NCBI RefSeq assembly: GCF_002085925.2
Contig: NZ_CP053562.1
Span: 3,299,501 to 3,363,500 of the forward strand
Direction of reading: 5' to 3'
Length of the DNA stretch: 64,000 nucleotides
From: Thioclava electrotropha
Lineage (GTDB): Bacteria; Pseudomonadota; Alphaproteobacteria; Rhodobacterales; Rhodobacteraceae
Shown here: positions 38,386 to 47,354 of the stretch, piece after piece
Layout: every line of letters begins with the position of its first letter
How positions within the stretch are numbered: position 1 is the stretch's first letter
Notes under the pieces: generated by a model
Seen by the model: the letters and a program-made list of their open reading frames with translations, nothing else
What the model was told of the DNA's origin: nothing
The model's database searches: none
Made by a program: the position numbers and the translations under genes

Positions 38386-39212
38386 CGGATCGCCTCCAGC
38401 ACTTCGACGATCCGCTCGGCGGAGTCGGCGAGATCCTCTTTCGCGGCGATCGCCACCTCGGGCATCGTGGTGACCTCGAACGTGTCGAGGATCAGCGTGT
38501 CCATCGAGTTGAAGAACTGCACCCGCCAGACATGGGGCAACGCGGTCGCGGTGACGCGGCAATTGCCGTAGCCCCGCGACAGGATCGTCACCGCGCCTTC
38601 GCCCGTCGTCGCATCGAGCCAGAGGAGGTCTTCCTCGGTATGGGGCAGCAGGGTCAGGTTCACCACATGCGGCTCGCCGCCCATGAAGCTGCCCGATTTA
38701 TCCTCCAGTTCGGCCATCAGCGCCGGGGCGTTGACGACGCCCGGACCGCGCGGGTGGGTCTTGCCTTCGGCCTTGCGGAACGGCTCGAAGGCGCGGCTCA
38801 GCGCCGCCGAGGGGACCGGACCGACCTCGATCTTGTCGACGCCCGACCCTGCGATCATCCAGACGCCCGCGAAGACCGACTCCTGCACCGCCAGCGCCGG
38901 GATGCCGCGGATCTTCATCGCGACCTCGCCCTGCCCCATCGTCTCTGCGATGAGCGCGCGGTTCTCGGCGTCGAGATGGCTCAGATCGAAGCTCGCCATG
39001 CCGCCTTGCGCCGCCGCCTCGCAGGCCTTCGCCACATCGGCGAGCGTCTTGAGCGCGGGCGTCACGCTGGACGGGTCGTCGATGTCGGGCATATGCGCCG
39101 AATAGGTGCGCATACCGGAGGGCAGCTTCATATATTCGAGCTGCGCATCCTCGTCTTCGGGTTGCGAGCCGGGACCGAAGCCCATGGGCGGAAGGTGGAA
39201 ATTGGAAACCAT
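38382..39212 (-). CDS. hupH: Hydrogenase assembly protein HupH (HyaF family)
   Basis: A 276-aa HupH/HyaF-family protein needed for processing of uptake hydrogenase under oxygen in other bacteria. Recognisable segments are MRTYSAHMPDIDD, VVNAPALMAELEDKS and GNCRVTATALPHVWRVQFFN, the last being the C-terminal HupH signature. It starts 4 bp before the hupG end and overlaps hupIJ at its 3' end. Confidence 0.93.
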   Translation of the reverse strand: MVSNFHLPPMGFGPGSQPEDEDAQLEYMKLPSGMRTYSAHMPDIDDPSSVTPALKTLADVAKACEAAAQGGMASFDLSHLDAENRALIAETMGQGEVAMKIRGIPALAVQESVFAGVWMIAGSGVDKIEVGPVPSAALSRAFEPFRKAEGKTHPRGPGVVNAPALMAELEDKSGSFMGGEPHVVNLTLLPHTEEDLLWLDATTGEGAVTILSRGYGNCRVTATALPHVWRVQFFNSMDTLILDTFEVTTMPEVAIAAKEDLADSAERIVEVLEAIR

Positions 39213-39216
39213 CGTC

Positions 39217-39633
39217 TCAGCCTTTCGCGGTCAGGATATGGGAGGTGCGGGCGACGTAATCGTCCCAGTCGCGGATCTTCTCGATCGCGCCGAGAAACTC
39301 ACCCTCGCGGTAGAACAGGAAACCGGGGGCTTTCAGCGCGCGGGTCTGCTGGCGCAGCTCGGTCTCGATCGCATCGCCCACCACCGCGCAGTCGAAGGCG
39401 TGCTGGAAGGCCATACGGATTTCCGGCAACACCACGGCGGCATCGGGGGTCTCGAGGTTGCGCTTGGCATCGCCCGGAATGAACAGGCAATGCGCCCCGG
39501 GACGCGCGGTGAACTCGGCCACATCGGACATGTTCGCCAGAAGCGGATAGCCCATCTCGTCGATCAGGCGGGTCACCAGCGGGTGCATCGCGCCCGAGGG
39601 CGCAGCCGTATCGGGCATTGCGAAATCGTGCAT
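39217..39633 (-). CDS. hupG: Hydrogenase assembly protein HupG (HyaE family)
   Basis: A 138-aa thioredoxin-fold protein of the HupG/HyaE family, thought to chaperone the Tat-exported small subunit. Seen are HPLVTRLIDEMGYPLL, GAHCLFIPGDAKRN and ALKAPGFLFYREGEFLGAI. The CxxC of true thioredoxins is absent, as usual in the family. The ATG at 39633 is chosen over an upstream extension that would overlap hupF. Confidence 0.92.
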   Translation of the reverse strand: MHDFAMPDTAAPSGAMHPLVTRLIDEMGYPLLANMSDVAEFTARPGAHCLFIPGDAKRNLETPDAAVVLPEIRMAFQHAFDCAVVGDAIETELRQQTRALKAPGFLFYREGEFLGAIEKIRDWDDYVARTSHILTAKG

Positions 39634-39643
39634 GTGTCTCTCC

Positions 39644-39964
39644 TCAGGCAGTCGTTTTGCCGGCATCGCGCGCGGCTTGCAGATGGGGCGGCAGTTGCGG
39701 TTCGCGGGCGTCGAGATCGGCGAAAGCATCGCCCAGATCGCCGCCCTGCATCAGGGCCCGCAACCCGCCAAGCGCGGCCGCGATCTTGGTCGCCTCGTCC
39801 TCGGTGATCACCTCGCGAGAAGCCCCGAGAAAGGCCAGAAGCCAGTCGCCGGGCTTGGCGTCAGGCGTCAGCGACAGGTCGATGATGCCGGGCTGCCCCT
39901 CTTCGAGAACCTCGCCGCGGATACCATCAACCGCCACCAGTTGAACCGGGATTCCGACGCACAT
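39644..39964 (-). CDS. hupF: HupF, HypC-family hydrogenase chaperone
   Basis: A 106-aa HypC paralogue with the essential [10 protein letters not shown] start. It has the core segment [15 protein letters not shown] and a C-terminal extension of about 35 residues relative to HypC, typical of HupF. In Rhizobium HupF stabilises HupL in the presence of O2. It overlaps the hupD stop codon by 1 bp. Confidence 0.93.
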   Translation of the reverse strand: MCVGIPVQLVAVDGIRGEVLEEGQPGIIDLSLTPDAKPGDWLLAFLGASREVITEDEATKIAAALGGLRALMQGGDLGDAFADLDAREPQLPPHLQAARDAGKTTA

Positions 39965-40596
39965 CAGGCGCGGACCTTCTCGGCGCCGGGGAAGAAGCGG
40001 TGATCGCCCATCCGGCAGGCCTCGCCCTCGGTCGGGCGGCCCCCTTCGTAAGCGCCGCGACGGATCGAGGCATCGGCGAGGTCATCGGCCTGCGTCACGC
40101 CTGCCGCGACCGAAATGCCCCAGCGCGCCAGTTCGGCTTCGCATTCGCGGATCGCGGGCTCGATCTGAGCGGCGACCGCGGGGCGCAGGCCTCCGCCATA
40201 ATCCTCCAGCTCGACCGGCTGGCAGCCGATCAGCGTCAACTTCGCCGGGCAGCGGTTCATCAGCTGTGCGGTGGCGATCACGTCCTGAAAGCCGGTCTGG
40301 TGCAGGCTCATTTTCTTAGCGCCCATGAAGGCGGGCACGTCGTCGTCGCGCAGCACCCGCATCTCACCCGGCTCCAGCCCGAAATCGATCGCATCGAAGA
40401 CGATCAGCGCATCGGCCTCTTCAAGAAACGGCAGCAGATACAGGCCCTGCGTGCCGCCATCCAGGAGCTTGACGTTGTCCGGCACGGCGCGGGTCTCGGC
40501 CATCACCTCGACGCAGCGCACGCCGAAGCCCTCATCCGCCCAAAGAACGTTCCCGATACCCAGAACGAGCACCCGGTCCGGCGCAAAATCCGACAT
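39964..40596 (-). CDS. hupD: Hydrogenase maturation endopeptidase HupD
   Basis: Ni-dependent protease (210 aa) that removes the C-terminal extension of HupL after Ni insertion. The Ni-binding residues are visible in [10 protein letters not shown] (Glu), VFDAIDFG (Asp) and [10 protein letters not shown] (His). The last ~40 residues ([15 protein letters not shown] to EKVRA) extend beyond the protease core. The ATG at 40596 is preferred; an upstream in-frame extension lacks conservation. A 320-bp gap separates it from hupC, so it may have its own promoter. Confidence 0.93.
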   Translation of the reverse strand: MSDFAPDRVLVLGIGNVLWADEGFGVRCVEVMAETRAVPDNVKLLDGGTQGLYLLPFLEEADALIVFDAIDFGLEPGEMRVLRDDDVPAFMGAKKMSLHQTGFQDVIATAQLMNRCPAKLTLIGCQPVELEDYGGGLRPAVAAQIEPAIRECEAELARWGISVAAGVTQADDLADASIRRGAYEGGRPTEGEACRMGDHRFFPGAEKVRA

Positions 40597-40769
40597 GATT
40601 TCCTCCCTCTCCCCGAGGCGGCAAGCGCGTTGCCATCCTCGCCTCGAATCGACAATAGGCTTTGCAGAGGGGCGGGTTTCACGGAAATCGCGCGGAACTG
40701 CGACAATCTGTCTAGCCATTGTTTTTACGAAATTTTCTTTGGAACTACGCCACTATCAAAGCCACCAAT

Positions 40770-40788
40770 GTGGAAACTATATTTCCAC
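40770..40788. promoter_or_regulatory. Palindrome GTGGAAA-CTATA-TTTCCAC upstream of hupD
   Basis: A perfect 7-bp inverted repeat with a 5-bp AT spacer, about 175 bp upstream of hupD. The AT-rich loop and lack of U-tract favour an operator over a terminator. The binding protein is unknown; it does not match the HupR TTG-N5-CAA form. Confidence 0.5.
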
Positions 40789-40865
40789 CTAAGCGAATTT
40801 TTCGCAATGCAATCTTCCACCGGCAGCGCAACGCTGGAAACAGCTCGAATCCGCGCCAGAATGCA

Positions 40866-40895
40866 GAACGGGCGCGGATTGCCCCGCGCCCGTTC
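40866..40895 (-). terminator. Hairpin after hupC
   Basis: A perfect 12-bp GC-rich stem (GAACGGGCGCGG / CCGCGCCCGTTC) with a 6-nt loop, 22 bp after the hupC stop codon. No U-tract follows on the minus strand, so it may stabilise the hupSLC mRNA or cause partial termination. Confidence 0.6.
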
Positions 40896-40916
40896 GCCCT
40901 ACCACCGCACGAACCG

Positions 40917-41693
40917 TTACTCGATACGATCGTCCTTAAACGTCCGGTGGCCGGAGATCATCGTGGAGACCATCGACTGACGGCTCATGATGTCCTCGCG
41001 GATCGCCGCGTAGATGTGCACGATCATGAAGATCACGATGGCCCACATTCCCAGATGGTGCAGCGTGTGCAGCCTCTGTGAGTTCTGCACGAGGCCAAGC
41101 ACCCAGCCCATCAGCGTATCGGGCAAAGAGCCCTGCCCCGCGCCTTCCGCGTAGAGCGCCCAGCCGGTGATCAGCATGAAGGTGATCCCGAGCGTCATGA
41201 AGAAGAACATCGCAAGCTGTGCCAACGGGTTGTGGCCGACGTATTTCTTCGGCGTCTTTTCGAGGAACGCATACCAGCGCAGCTCGTGCCCCAGCTCTTT
41301 CCACCAGCGCTTGCGCCAGACCGGCACGTAGAACAGCTGGCGGGCGTGGTGATTGCCCACGAAGGCCCAGTAGATGCGCCCAAAGAAGATCACCGTCAGG
41401 ACCTGCGCCGCCGCGAAATGGCCGAAGCGGATATAGCCCATGACGAATTGCTCGGTCGCTTCGCCGATCTGCAGCGACGGCAGGGGCGCGCCGATCAGGA
41501 AACCGGTCACGATCAGCACCGTGATCATCAGCGCATTGAGCCAGTGCCAGAGGCGCACGGGCGCCTCGTAGACATAGACGGAGGTCCGGCGGCGGATCGA
41601 GTCGAGATCCTCCTCGGTCGCGTCGCCGGTCAGGCGGGAGGCCTCGAAGGCCCCTGTCGCCTTGGGGTTTGGCGTGTGGATCGTGTCCTCCAT
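40917..41693 (-). CDS. hupC: Ni/Fe-hydrogenase b-type cytochrome HupC
   Basis: Di-heme cytochrome b (258 aa, four membrane helices) that anchors HupSL and passes electrons from H2 to quinone. Candidate heme-ligand histidines occur in VRLWHWLNALMITV, GYIRFGHFAAAQVL, GNHHARQLFY and LHTLHHLGMWAIVIFMIVH. The N-terminal ~30 residues are a hydrophilic extension. It is separated from hupL by a small gene, whereas hupL-hupC are usually adjacent. Confidence 0.95.
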   Translation of the reverse strand: MEDTIHTPNPKATGAFEASRLTGDATEEDLDSIRRRTSVYVYEAPVRLWHWLNALMITVLIVTGFLIGAPLPSLQIGEATEQFVMGYIRFGHFAAAQVLTVIFFGRIYWAFVGNHHARQLFYVPVWRKRWWKELGHELRWYAFLEKTPKKYVGHNPLAQLAMFFFMTLGITFMLITGWALYAEGAGQGSLPDTLMGWVLGLVQNSQRLHTLHHLGMWAIVIFMIVHIYAAIREDIMSRQSMVSTMISGHRTFKDDRIE

Positions 41694-41698
41694 CGCCC

Positions 41699-41884
41699 TT
41701 ACTCCTTGCGGATGCGCTTGACGGCGCGGGCGATTTCGACGGCCACATAGGCCAGGGCGATCGCGCCGGCCGCCATCGCGACATGGGCGATGGTATGCCC
41801 TTCCGCGCCGGGGGCCACCGCGTGGCCCGGATGGGCCAGCGCAGGACCTGCGATCATGCTGAAAGCAAATGCGAGTTTCTTCAT
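41699..41884 (-). CDS. Small His-rich membrane protein between hupL and hupC
   Basis: A 61-aa protein with a short signal-like N-terminus (MKKLAFAFSMIAGPALA), a His-containing segment (HPGHAVAPGAEGHTIAHVAM), then one membrane helix (AAGAIALAYVAVEIARAV) and a basic tail. The ATG at 41884 has GGAGGAAAT upstream. It lies 14 bp after hupL and 5 bp before hupC. The AHPGH start recalls the N-terminus of HupE/UreJ nickel permeases and DUF6732-type small proteins, but it is far too short for a permease. Function unknown; metal binding is a guess from the histidines. Confidence 0.75.
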   Translation of the reverse strand: MKKLAFAFSMIAGPALAHPGHAVAPGAEGHTIAHVAMAAGAIALAYVAVEIARAVKRIRKE

Positions 41885-41898
41885 GATTTCCTCCTCCC

Positions 41899-43695
41899 TC
41901 AGCGCACCTTGACGGTGGTGAGCTCTTCGCCGTCGGGCGACATCACATGGGTCGAACAGGCAAGGCACGGATCGAAGCTGTGCAGGGTGCGCAGGATTTC
42001 GACCGGTTCTTCGGGACGCTCCACCTTGGTGTTCATCAGCGACGCCTCGAAGGCCCCGATATTGCCCTGCGTGTCACGGGGCGAACCGTTCCAGGTAGTG
42101 GGCACGACGCATTGGTAGTTCTCGATGCGCCCGTCCTTGATCTTGACCCAATGCCCCAGCGCGCCGCGCGGAGCCTCGGTCATGCCGACGCCCTTGGCCT
42201 CTTTCGGCCAGCTCGACGGATCCCATTTCTCGACATTGGCGGTGCTTTCGTCGCCATTCTTGATATTGGTCATCATCTTGTCGAAGAAATGCCGCTGCAG
42301 ACGCGAGCAATACTCGGATTCCAGCGCCCGTGCCGCGGTCCGGCCCAGCGTCGAGAAGACCGCATTGAACGGCAGGTCCATCTTGCGCAGCAGACCGTCG
42401 ACCTGGTTCTTGATATCCTCGTGACCCTTGGCGTAGCCCACGACGTAACGCGCGAGCGGCCCGACCTCCATCGCGTGCCCCTTCCAGCGCGGGGCCTTGA
42501 TCCAGCTGTATTTCGCAGCCTCGTCAAGCTCGATGATATTGGTCCGCGTGCCTTTGGCGTTCGGCCCGAGCTCGTATTGCGGCTCGGTCACGCCATCCCA
42601 CGGGTGCAGGCCCTTGCCGGGCTCGCCGTAGGTGTACCAGGAGTGATCGACGAATTCCTGCACCTGCTCGGGGTCGCGCGGATCGACGTCATGCACCTCG
42701 TTGAGGTTACCGTTGATAATCGCGCCACGCGGAAGGTGAAGCTGCTCGGGCGAGAAGTCGTTCGGGTTCTCCGGAATATCGCCATAGGCGAGGCAAGCCT
42801 GCGACGACAGACCACCGCCATAGAGCCAGTTCTTGTAGAAGCCGCCGATCGCGATCACGTCCGGAATGTAGACGTTCTCGTTGAACTCCTGACACTTGTC
42901 GATGATCGACGAGACAAGGTTCAGCCGCTCCATGTTGATCGCACCGACCGAGCCGACGCCGTCGATATTGATCGGGCACGGCACGCCGCCCACCAGCCAG
43001 TTCGGGTGCGGGTTCTTGCCCCCGAAGATGGTGTGGACCTTGACGATTTCCTTCTGAAGATCGAGCGCCTCCAGATAGTGCGTCGTCGCCATCAGGTCCG
43101 CTTCCGGCGGAAGCAGATAAGCCGGGTTATCCCAATAGCCGTTTTTGAACAGCCCGAGCTGTCCGCTTTCGACGAATTTCTTGAGACGGTTCTGCACGTC
43201 CCGGAAATAGCCTGGGGAGGAGAGCGGATGGCTCGGGCTGACCTTCTGCTGCAGCTCCGAAGTCGCCTTCGGGTCCGCGCGCAGAGCGTTGACCGGGTTG
43301 ACCCAATCGAGCGCGTGCAGGTGATAGAAATGCACGATGTGGTCATGGATCTGCAGCGCGAGCTGCATCATGTTCCGGATCGAGTTCGCATTGTCGGGGA
43401 TCTGGATTCCCAGCGCATCTTCCACCGCGCGGACCGAGGTCAGCGCATGGGTGCCGGTGCAGACGCCGCAGATCCGCTCGGTGAAGGCCCAGGCGTCGCG
43501 CGGATCGCGGCCCTTCAGGATCACTTCCAGCCCGCGCCACATCGTGCCAGTCGAGACCGCGTTGGTGATCATGTTGTTTTCATCCACATTCACTTCGCAG
43601 CGCATGTGACCTTCGATCCGGGTCACCGGGTCGACAACGACCCGCTTGCCCGAATTGTCCATCGTGTAGCCGTTCGGCGTGTTGAGAACCGACAT
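41899..43695 (-). CDS. hupL: Uptake [NiFe]-hydrogenase large subunit HupL
   Basis: Catalytic subunit of a group 1 membrane-bound uptake hydrogenase (598 aa). The Ni-Fe ligands lie in the L1 motif [11 protein letters not shown] and the L2 motif DPCLACSTH. The last 15 residues after that His ([15 protein letters not shown]) are the extension removed by HupD. Starts 3 bp after hupS. HupL receives Fe(CN)2CO and Ni through the hyp proteins encoded downstream. Confidence 0.98.
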   Translation of the reverse strand: MSVLNTPNGYTMDNSGKRVVVDPVTRIEGHMRCEVNVDENNMITNAVSTGTMWRGLEVILKGRDPRDAWAFTERICGVCTGTHALTSVRAVEDALGIQIPDNANSIRNMMQLALQIHDHIVHFYHLHALDWVNPVNALRADPKATSELQQKVSPSHPLSSPGYFRDVQNRLKKFVESGQLGLFKNGYWDNPAYLLPPEADLMATTHYLEALDLQKEIVKVHTIFGGKNPHPNWLVGGVPCPINIDGVGSVGAINMERLNLVSSIIDKCQEFNENVYIPDVIAIGGFYKNWLYGGGLSSQACLAYGDIPENPNDFSPEQLHLPRGAIINGNLNEVHDVDPRDPEQVQEFVDHSWYTYGEPGKGLHPWDGVTEPQYELGPNAKGTRTNIIELDEAAKYSWIKAPRWKGHAMEVGPLARYVVGYAKGHEDIKNQVDGLLRKMDLPFNAVFSTLGRTAARALESEYCSRLQRHFFDKMMTNIKNGDESTANVEKWDPSSWPKEAKGVGMTEAPRGALGHWVKIKDGRIENYQCVVPTTWNGSPRDTQGNIGAFEASLMNTKVERPEEPVEILRTLHSFDPCLACSTHVMSPDGEELTTVKVR

Positions 43696-43698
43696 GGA

Positions 43699-44775
43699 TT
43701 ACGCCTCCTCGTTCTTCTTCTGGGCGCGTTTGAGCGCGGAGACGGCAGCGTGAACTGCCACCGCACCGCCGACGACGGCCGCCGTGGTGCCGCCGACCAC
43801 ATCGGCATTCGCTTCGATCCCGAATTGCTTGATGTTGGTGAGCCGGTCGTAGAAGGAGCCCTGATCCCAGAACCCGTCCTCGGAACAACCAATACAGCCG
43901 TGACCCGACTGGATCGGGAAGCTGACACCCTCGTTCCAGCGCACGGTCGAGCACGCGTTGTAGGTGGTCGGCCCTTTGCAGCCCATCTTGTAGAGGCAAT
44001 AGCCCTTGCGCGCGTTCTCGTCGTCCCAGGTCTCGACGAACTGACCAGCGTCGAAATGCGGACGGCGGTAGCACTTGTCGTGGATACGCTGCGAATAGAA
44101 CATCTGCGGGCGGCCCTGCCGGTCCAGCTCGGGCATCCGGTCGAAGGTCAGCATGTAGGTGATCACGCCGGTCATCACCTCGGCGATGGGCGGGCAGCCC
44201 GGCACCTTGATGATCGGCTTGTCGGTGATGACCTTGTGCACCGGGGTGGCGCGCGTCGGGTTCGGGGCGGCAGCCTGCACGCAGCCATAGGAGGCGCAGG
44301 CGCCCCAGGAGATAATGGCTTTCGCATGCTCGGCAGCGTGGCGGAGTTGGTCCACGAAGGGCTTGCCGCCCACGATGCAGTACATCCCGTCTTCGTTGAG
44401 CGGCGGATTGCCCTCCACGGCGAGGATGTAATTCCCTTTGTACTTGTCGATCGTGTCCTGCAGCGCGGCTTCCGCCTGCGCGCCCGCCGCCGCCATCAGC
44501 GTGTCGTCATAGTCGAGCGAAATCATCGAGAGCACGACATCCTTGGCCAGCGGGTGGGCCGAGCGGATGAAGCTTTCCGAACAACAGGTACATTCGAGCC
44601 CGTGCACCCAGATCACCGGGGTGCGCGGCTTGGTTTCCATCGCATGGGCGATCTTGGGCACATAGGCCGGGCCGAGACCCAGCGCCGCCGCCGTCAGCGA
44701 GCAATATTTCATGAAGCTGCGGCGGGTAATCCCCTGCCGACGCATCACGTCGTAAAAGGTTTCGATCGCAGGCAA
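43699..44775 (-). CDS. hupS: Uptake [NiFe]-hydrogenase small subunit HupS
   Basis: Fe-S electron-transfer subunit (358 aa) exported by Tat; the twin-arginine motif is TRRSFMK at residues 17-23. Cluster ligands lie in [24 protein letters not shown] and [12 protein letters not shown]. The adjacent cysteines in ECTCCSE are characteristic of O2-tolerant group 1d-type enzymes. A C-terminal membrane helix (about 315-345) anchors it. The start is TTG at 44775 ([15 protein letters not shown]) with AGGGAGGGA 5 nt before it; the first in-frame ATG is ten codons inside and has no ribosome-binding site. Confidence 0.95.
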   Translation of the reverse strand: MPAIETFYDVMRRQGITRRSFMKYCSLTAAALGLGPAYVPKIAHAMETKPRTPVIWVHGLECTCCSESFIRSAHPLAKDVVLSMISLDYDDTLMAAAGAQAEAALQDTIDKYKGNYILAVEGNPPLNEDGMYCIVGGKPFVDQLRHAAEHAKAIISWGACASYGCVQAAAPNPTRATPVHKVITDKPIIKVPGCPPIAEVMTGVITYMLTFDRMPELDRQGRPQMFYSQRIHDKCYRRPHFDAGQFVETWDDENARKGYCLYKMGCKGPTTYNACSTVRWNEGVSFPIQSGHGCIGCSEDGFWDQGSFYDRLTNIKQFGIEANADVVGGTTAAVVGGAVAVHAAVSALKRAQKKNEEA

Positions 44776-44929
44776 AGTGTCCCTCCCTCTGTGATCCCGA
44801 TGACCGGATTCTCCCTCCTCCCGAGGGGAATACGCATGTGTGGTCTCAGGATTGGCAGGTCGGGTCCGCGAACAGAACGAAATAATGACAGGATGTCGCA
44901 GGCGCGAATTCCTGTTTGTTTCCGATATG

Positions 44930-44940
44930 TTGCCAGTCAA
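44930..44940 (-). promoter_or_regulatory. HupR-type binding site TTG-N5-CAA upstream of hupS
   Basis: TTGCCAGTCAA on the plus strand (TTGACTGGCAA on the minus) is a TTG-N5-CAA palindrome, about 155-165 nt upstream of the hupS start. In R. capsulatus HupR binds TTG-N5-CAA at a similar distal position, and IHF bends the DNA between it and the promoter. No clear IHF site was seen here. Confidence 0.6.
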
Positions 44941-45000
44941 AACCCCGGTGCGGCGCGGGGCTGCACTGGTACGTCAGTGACCAGCTTTCCGGGATTCCGG

Positions 45001-47253
45001 TCAGTCTCTTTCCGACTGCGCCGCAGCAATCACCGCCTGCCCCAGCGCCAGCGAGCCGTCATTCGCCGGCAGCGTGCGATGGCTCAGCACCGGCAGGTCG
45101 CCCAGCGCGGCGCAGGTGAGCCGATGCAACAGCGCGTTCTGATACACGCCACCGGTGAGCGCCACGGCTTTCGCGTCTCCGCTTTCGATCAGCGACCGCG
45201 CCCGGCGGGCAAAGCCCTGCGCCAGCGCCGCATGGAACCGCAGCGCGATGGTCTCAGGCGCGACCCCGGCCTCCAGATCGGCGGCGAGCGCCTGAAAAAA
45301 CGGTGCGGTCTTGAGCAAGTCGCCCGCATCCGAGAACGCATAGGCCCCGGCCTCCGCTAACTCCCCGTGGGCCAACGCACGCGACGCCAGCGCCTCGAGC
45401 CGCATCGCGGCCTCGCCCTCATAACTCTGCCGCATCGGGCAAATCCCGAGGCAGGCCGCCACCGCATCGAAGAGCCGCCCCGCCGACGACGACAGCGGCG
45501 CGTTGATCCCCTTCGCCGCCGCCTGACGCGCAAGATCGCGCGGGGCCTCGGGGAACAGGCTATCGGCCAGCCCCTCCAGCCCCGCCGCATCGAGCCGCAC
45601 CAGCGCGTTGCGCCACGGCTCTGCCTGCGCCCGGTCGCCACCGATCAGCGGCGCGGGCTCAAGCCAGCCGCGCCGCGCGAACCCATGATAATCGCCCAGC
45701 AACAACTCGCCGCCCCACACCGTGCCATCGGGGCCCAAGCCGAGCCCATCGAGCACGATCCCCGCGACCTTGCCGCCCTCCAGCGGCCAACCGTTCTCGG
45801 CCATGCAGGCCGCGAGATGCGCGTGGTGATGCTGCACCTCGACCAGCCGCAACCCGTCGCGCGCAGCCCGTTCGGCCCCGTGGCGCGAGGCCCGGAAATC
45901 GGGGTGCAGATCGACCGCCACGACTTCGGGGCGATGATCGAACAGCGCCGCATAATCCGCATCGGCCTGCTCGAACGCCTCCCATGTCAGCGCCTCGTCC
46001 AGCTCGCCCAGATGATGGCCCAACAGCGCCTGCCCGTTCTTGATCAGGCAGATCGCGGCCTTCATCTGCCCGCAATAGCCCACGACCTGCGGCGCGCCCT
46101 CGAACCCTTCGGGCAGCGGCAAGGTGCCCGGCACCTGCCCCCGCGCGCGGCGCAGCACCATCGGCGGATCGGCCCGCACGACGCTGTCATCGAGCCGCCG
46201 CGCAATGTCGCGGTCATGCATCAGGAAGGCATCGACGAAGCCAGCTAGCTTCTCCCGAGCCTCACCGTTTCCGATCACCTGCGGCTCGCCCGAGAGATTG
46301 CCCGAGGTCATCACCAGAGGACCTTTCCCCCATTCGCGCAGCAGCAGATGATGCAGCGGCGTATAGGGCAGCATCCAGCCGAGGCTGTCCTGCCCGGGCG
46401 CCACCGCCTCCGGCAACGCCTCCCCCGCCTTTTGCAACAAAACGATCGGCGCCGCAGGATCGCGCAGCAATTCCACCTCGGCTTCCGAAACTTGGGCATA
46501 GCGGCGGATCGTCTCGATCTCGCCCATCAGCGCGAAGGGCTTGGCGGGTCTGCGCTTGCGCTCCCGCAAAAGCGCCACGGCCTCCGCATTCGTCGCATCG
46601 CAGGCGAGATGAAACCCGCCCAAGCCCTTCACCGCGACGATGCCCGCGCCCTGCAAAACCGCTCCGACCTCTTCGGCAGGACGCTCTTCCCCGTCCACCT
46701 CCAGCCACACCCGCGGCCCGCACTCGGGACAGGCGATCGGCTGCGCGTGAAAACGTCGATCCGCCGGGTTCTCATATTCCGCGCGACAGGCCGGACACAT
46801 CTCGAAGGGTGCCATCGTCGTCTGCGCCCGGTCATAGGGCAGCGCGTGCAGGATCGTGAAACGCGGCCCGCAATGGGTGCAGTTGGTGAAGGCGTAGTGC
46901 CGCCTGCGCCCGTCGCCCCGGATTTCCGCAAGACAGTCCGGGCAGGTCGCCGCATCCGGCGTCACCCGCGTCTCGGCCCCCGCCCCCTGCGAGGCCACGA
47001 TCGCGAACCCCTCAGGCGCGGTGTCGAAGACAAACTCCGACACCTCCACCGCATCGACCCGCGCAAGCGGCGGTGCCTCATCCGAGATCGCCTCGGCCAA
47101 ACCGTCCAAAGCCCCCGCCACCCGGATCAGCACGCCCTCGGGATCGTTGAGCACATGGCCCGAAAGCCCGCGCTCCTGCGCAAGCCGCCAGATGAAGGGA
47201 CGGAACCCCACCCCCTGCACCTGCCCGCGCACCCTGATCTCGAAACCCTGCAT
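45001..47253 (-). CDS. hypF: Carbamoyltransferase HypF
   Basis: A 750-aa maturation enzyme that carbamoylates HypE for cyanide ligand synthesis. Domains in order: acylphosphatase (about 1-90, VRGQVQGVGFRPFIWRLA), two zinc fingers (about 105-185; CPDCLAEIRG, CTHCGPRF, CPACRAEY, CPECGPRVW), YrdC-like (about 200-380, KRRPAKPFALMG) and Kae1-like (about 385-745, VQHHHAHLAACMAENG and ALTGGVYQNALLHRL). It lies between hupV and hupS, as in R. capsulatus. Its 3' end is about 225 bp from hupS. Confidence 0.97.
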   Translation of the reverse strand: MQGFEIRVRGQVQGVGFRPFIWRLAQERGLSGHVLNDPEGVLIRVAGALDGLAEAISDEAPPLARVDAVEVSEFVFDTAPEGFAIVASQGAGAETRVTPDAATCPDCLAEIRGDGRRRHYAFTNCTHCGPRFTILHALPYDRAQTTMAPFEMCPACRAEYENPADRRFHAQPIACPECGPRVWLEVDGEERPAEEVGAVLQGAGIVAVKGLGGFHLACDATNAEAVALLRERKRRPAKPFALMGEIETIRRYAQVSEAEVELLRDPAAPIVLLQKAGEALPEAVAPGQDSLGWMLPYTPLHHLLLREWGKGPLVMTSGNLSGEPQVIGNGEAREKLAGFVDAFLMHDRDIARRLDDSVVRADPPMVLRRARGQVPGTLPLPEGFEGAPQVVGYCGQMKAAICLIKNGQALLGHHLGELDEALTWEAFEQADADYAALFDHRPEVVAVDLHPDFRASRHGAERAARDGLRLVEVQHHHAHLAACMAENGWPLEGGKVAGIVLDGLGLGPDGTVWGGELLLGDYHGFARRGWLEPAPLIGGDRAQAEPWRNALVRLDAAGLEGLADSLFPEAPRDLARQAAAKGINAPLSSSAGRLFDAVAACLGICPMRQSYEGEAAMRLEALASRALAHGELAEAGAYAFSDAGDLLKTAPFFQALAADLEAGVAPETIALRFHAALAQGFARRARSLIESGDAKAVALTGGVYQNALLHRLTCAALGDLPVLSHRTLPANDGSLALGQAVIAAAQSERD

Positions 47254-47259
47254 CTTCCT

Positions 47260-47351
47260 CTTGGCTCAAATATCCCGGGGGTTTGGGGCAGAGCCCCCAT
47301 TTTCGTCGACGTTTCTCGCCCTCCGGCAACGGCAGGGACAGAGCCCCAACT
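47260..47351 (-). repeat. Intergenic repeat copy 2 (between hypF and hupV)
   Basis: Matches copy 1 at 32427-32524 in the same orientation, in the leader of hypF just after hupV. Shared blocks are CTTGGYTCAAATATCCCGGG, GGGGC..GAGCCCC hairpins, GCCCTCCGGCRACGG and the end YTTACTC. Both copies separate consecutive minus-strand genes of the cluster. Confidence 0.7.
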
Positions 47352-47354
47352 TAC

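Larger units (their letters stand above)
40597..40916. other. hupC-hupD intergenic region
   Basis: 320 bp, AT-rich around 40700-40820, inside an otherwise tightly packed cluster. It holds a 7-bp palindrome and a 12-bp GC-rich hairpin (listed separately), and probably a separate promoter for hupD onwards. No gene was seen. Confidence 0.6.

Noticed and set aside
41699..41884. Small gene as a complete HupE nickel permease
   Set aside because: Only the AHPGH-like N-terminus recalls HupE; at 61 aa with one helix it cannot be a six-helix permease.
41947..45360. A 1137-codon open frame on the plus strand
   Set aside because: It is antisense to hupL and hupS, which are complete and have all ligand motifs. 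The translation is Arg/His/Asp-rich with no recognisable domain, as expected for a high-GC antisense shadow.
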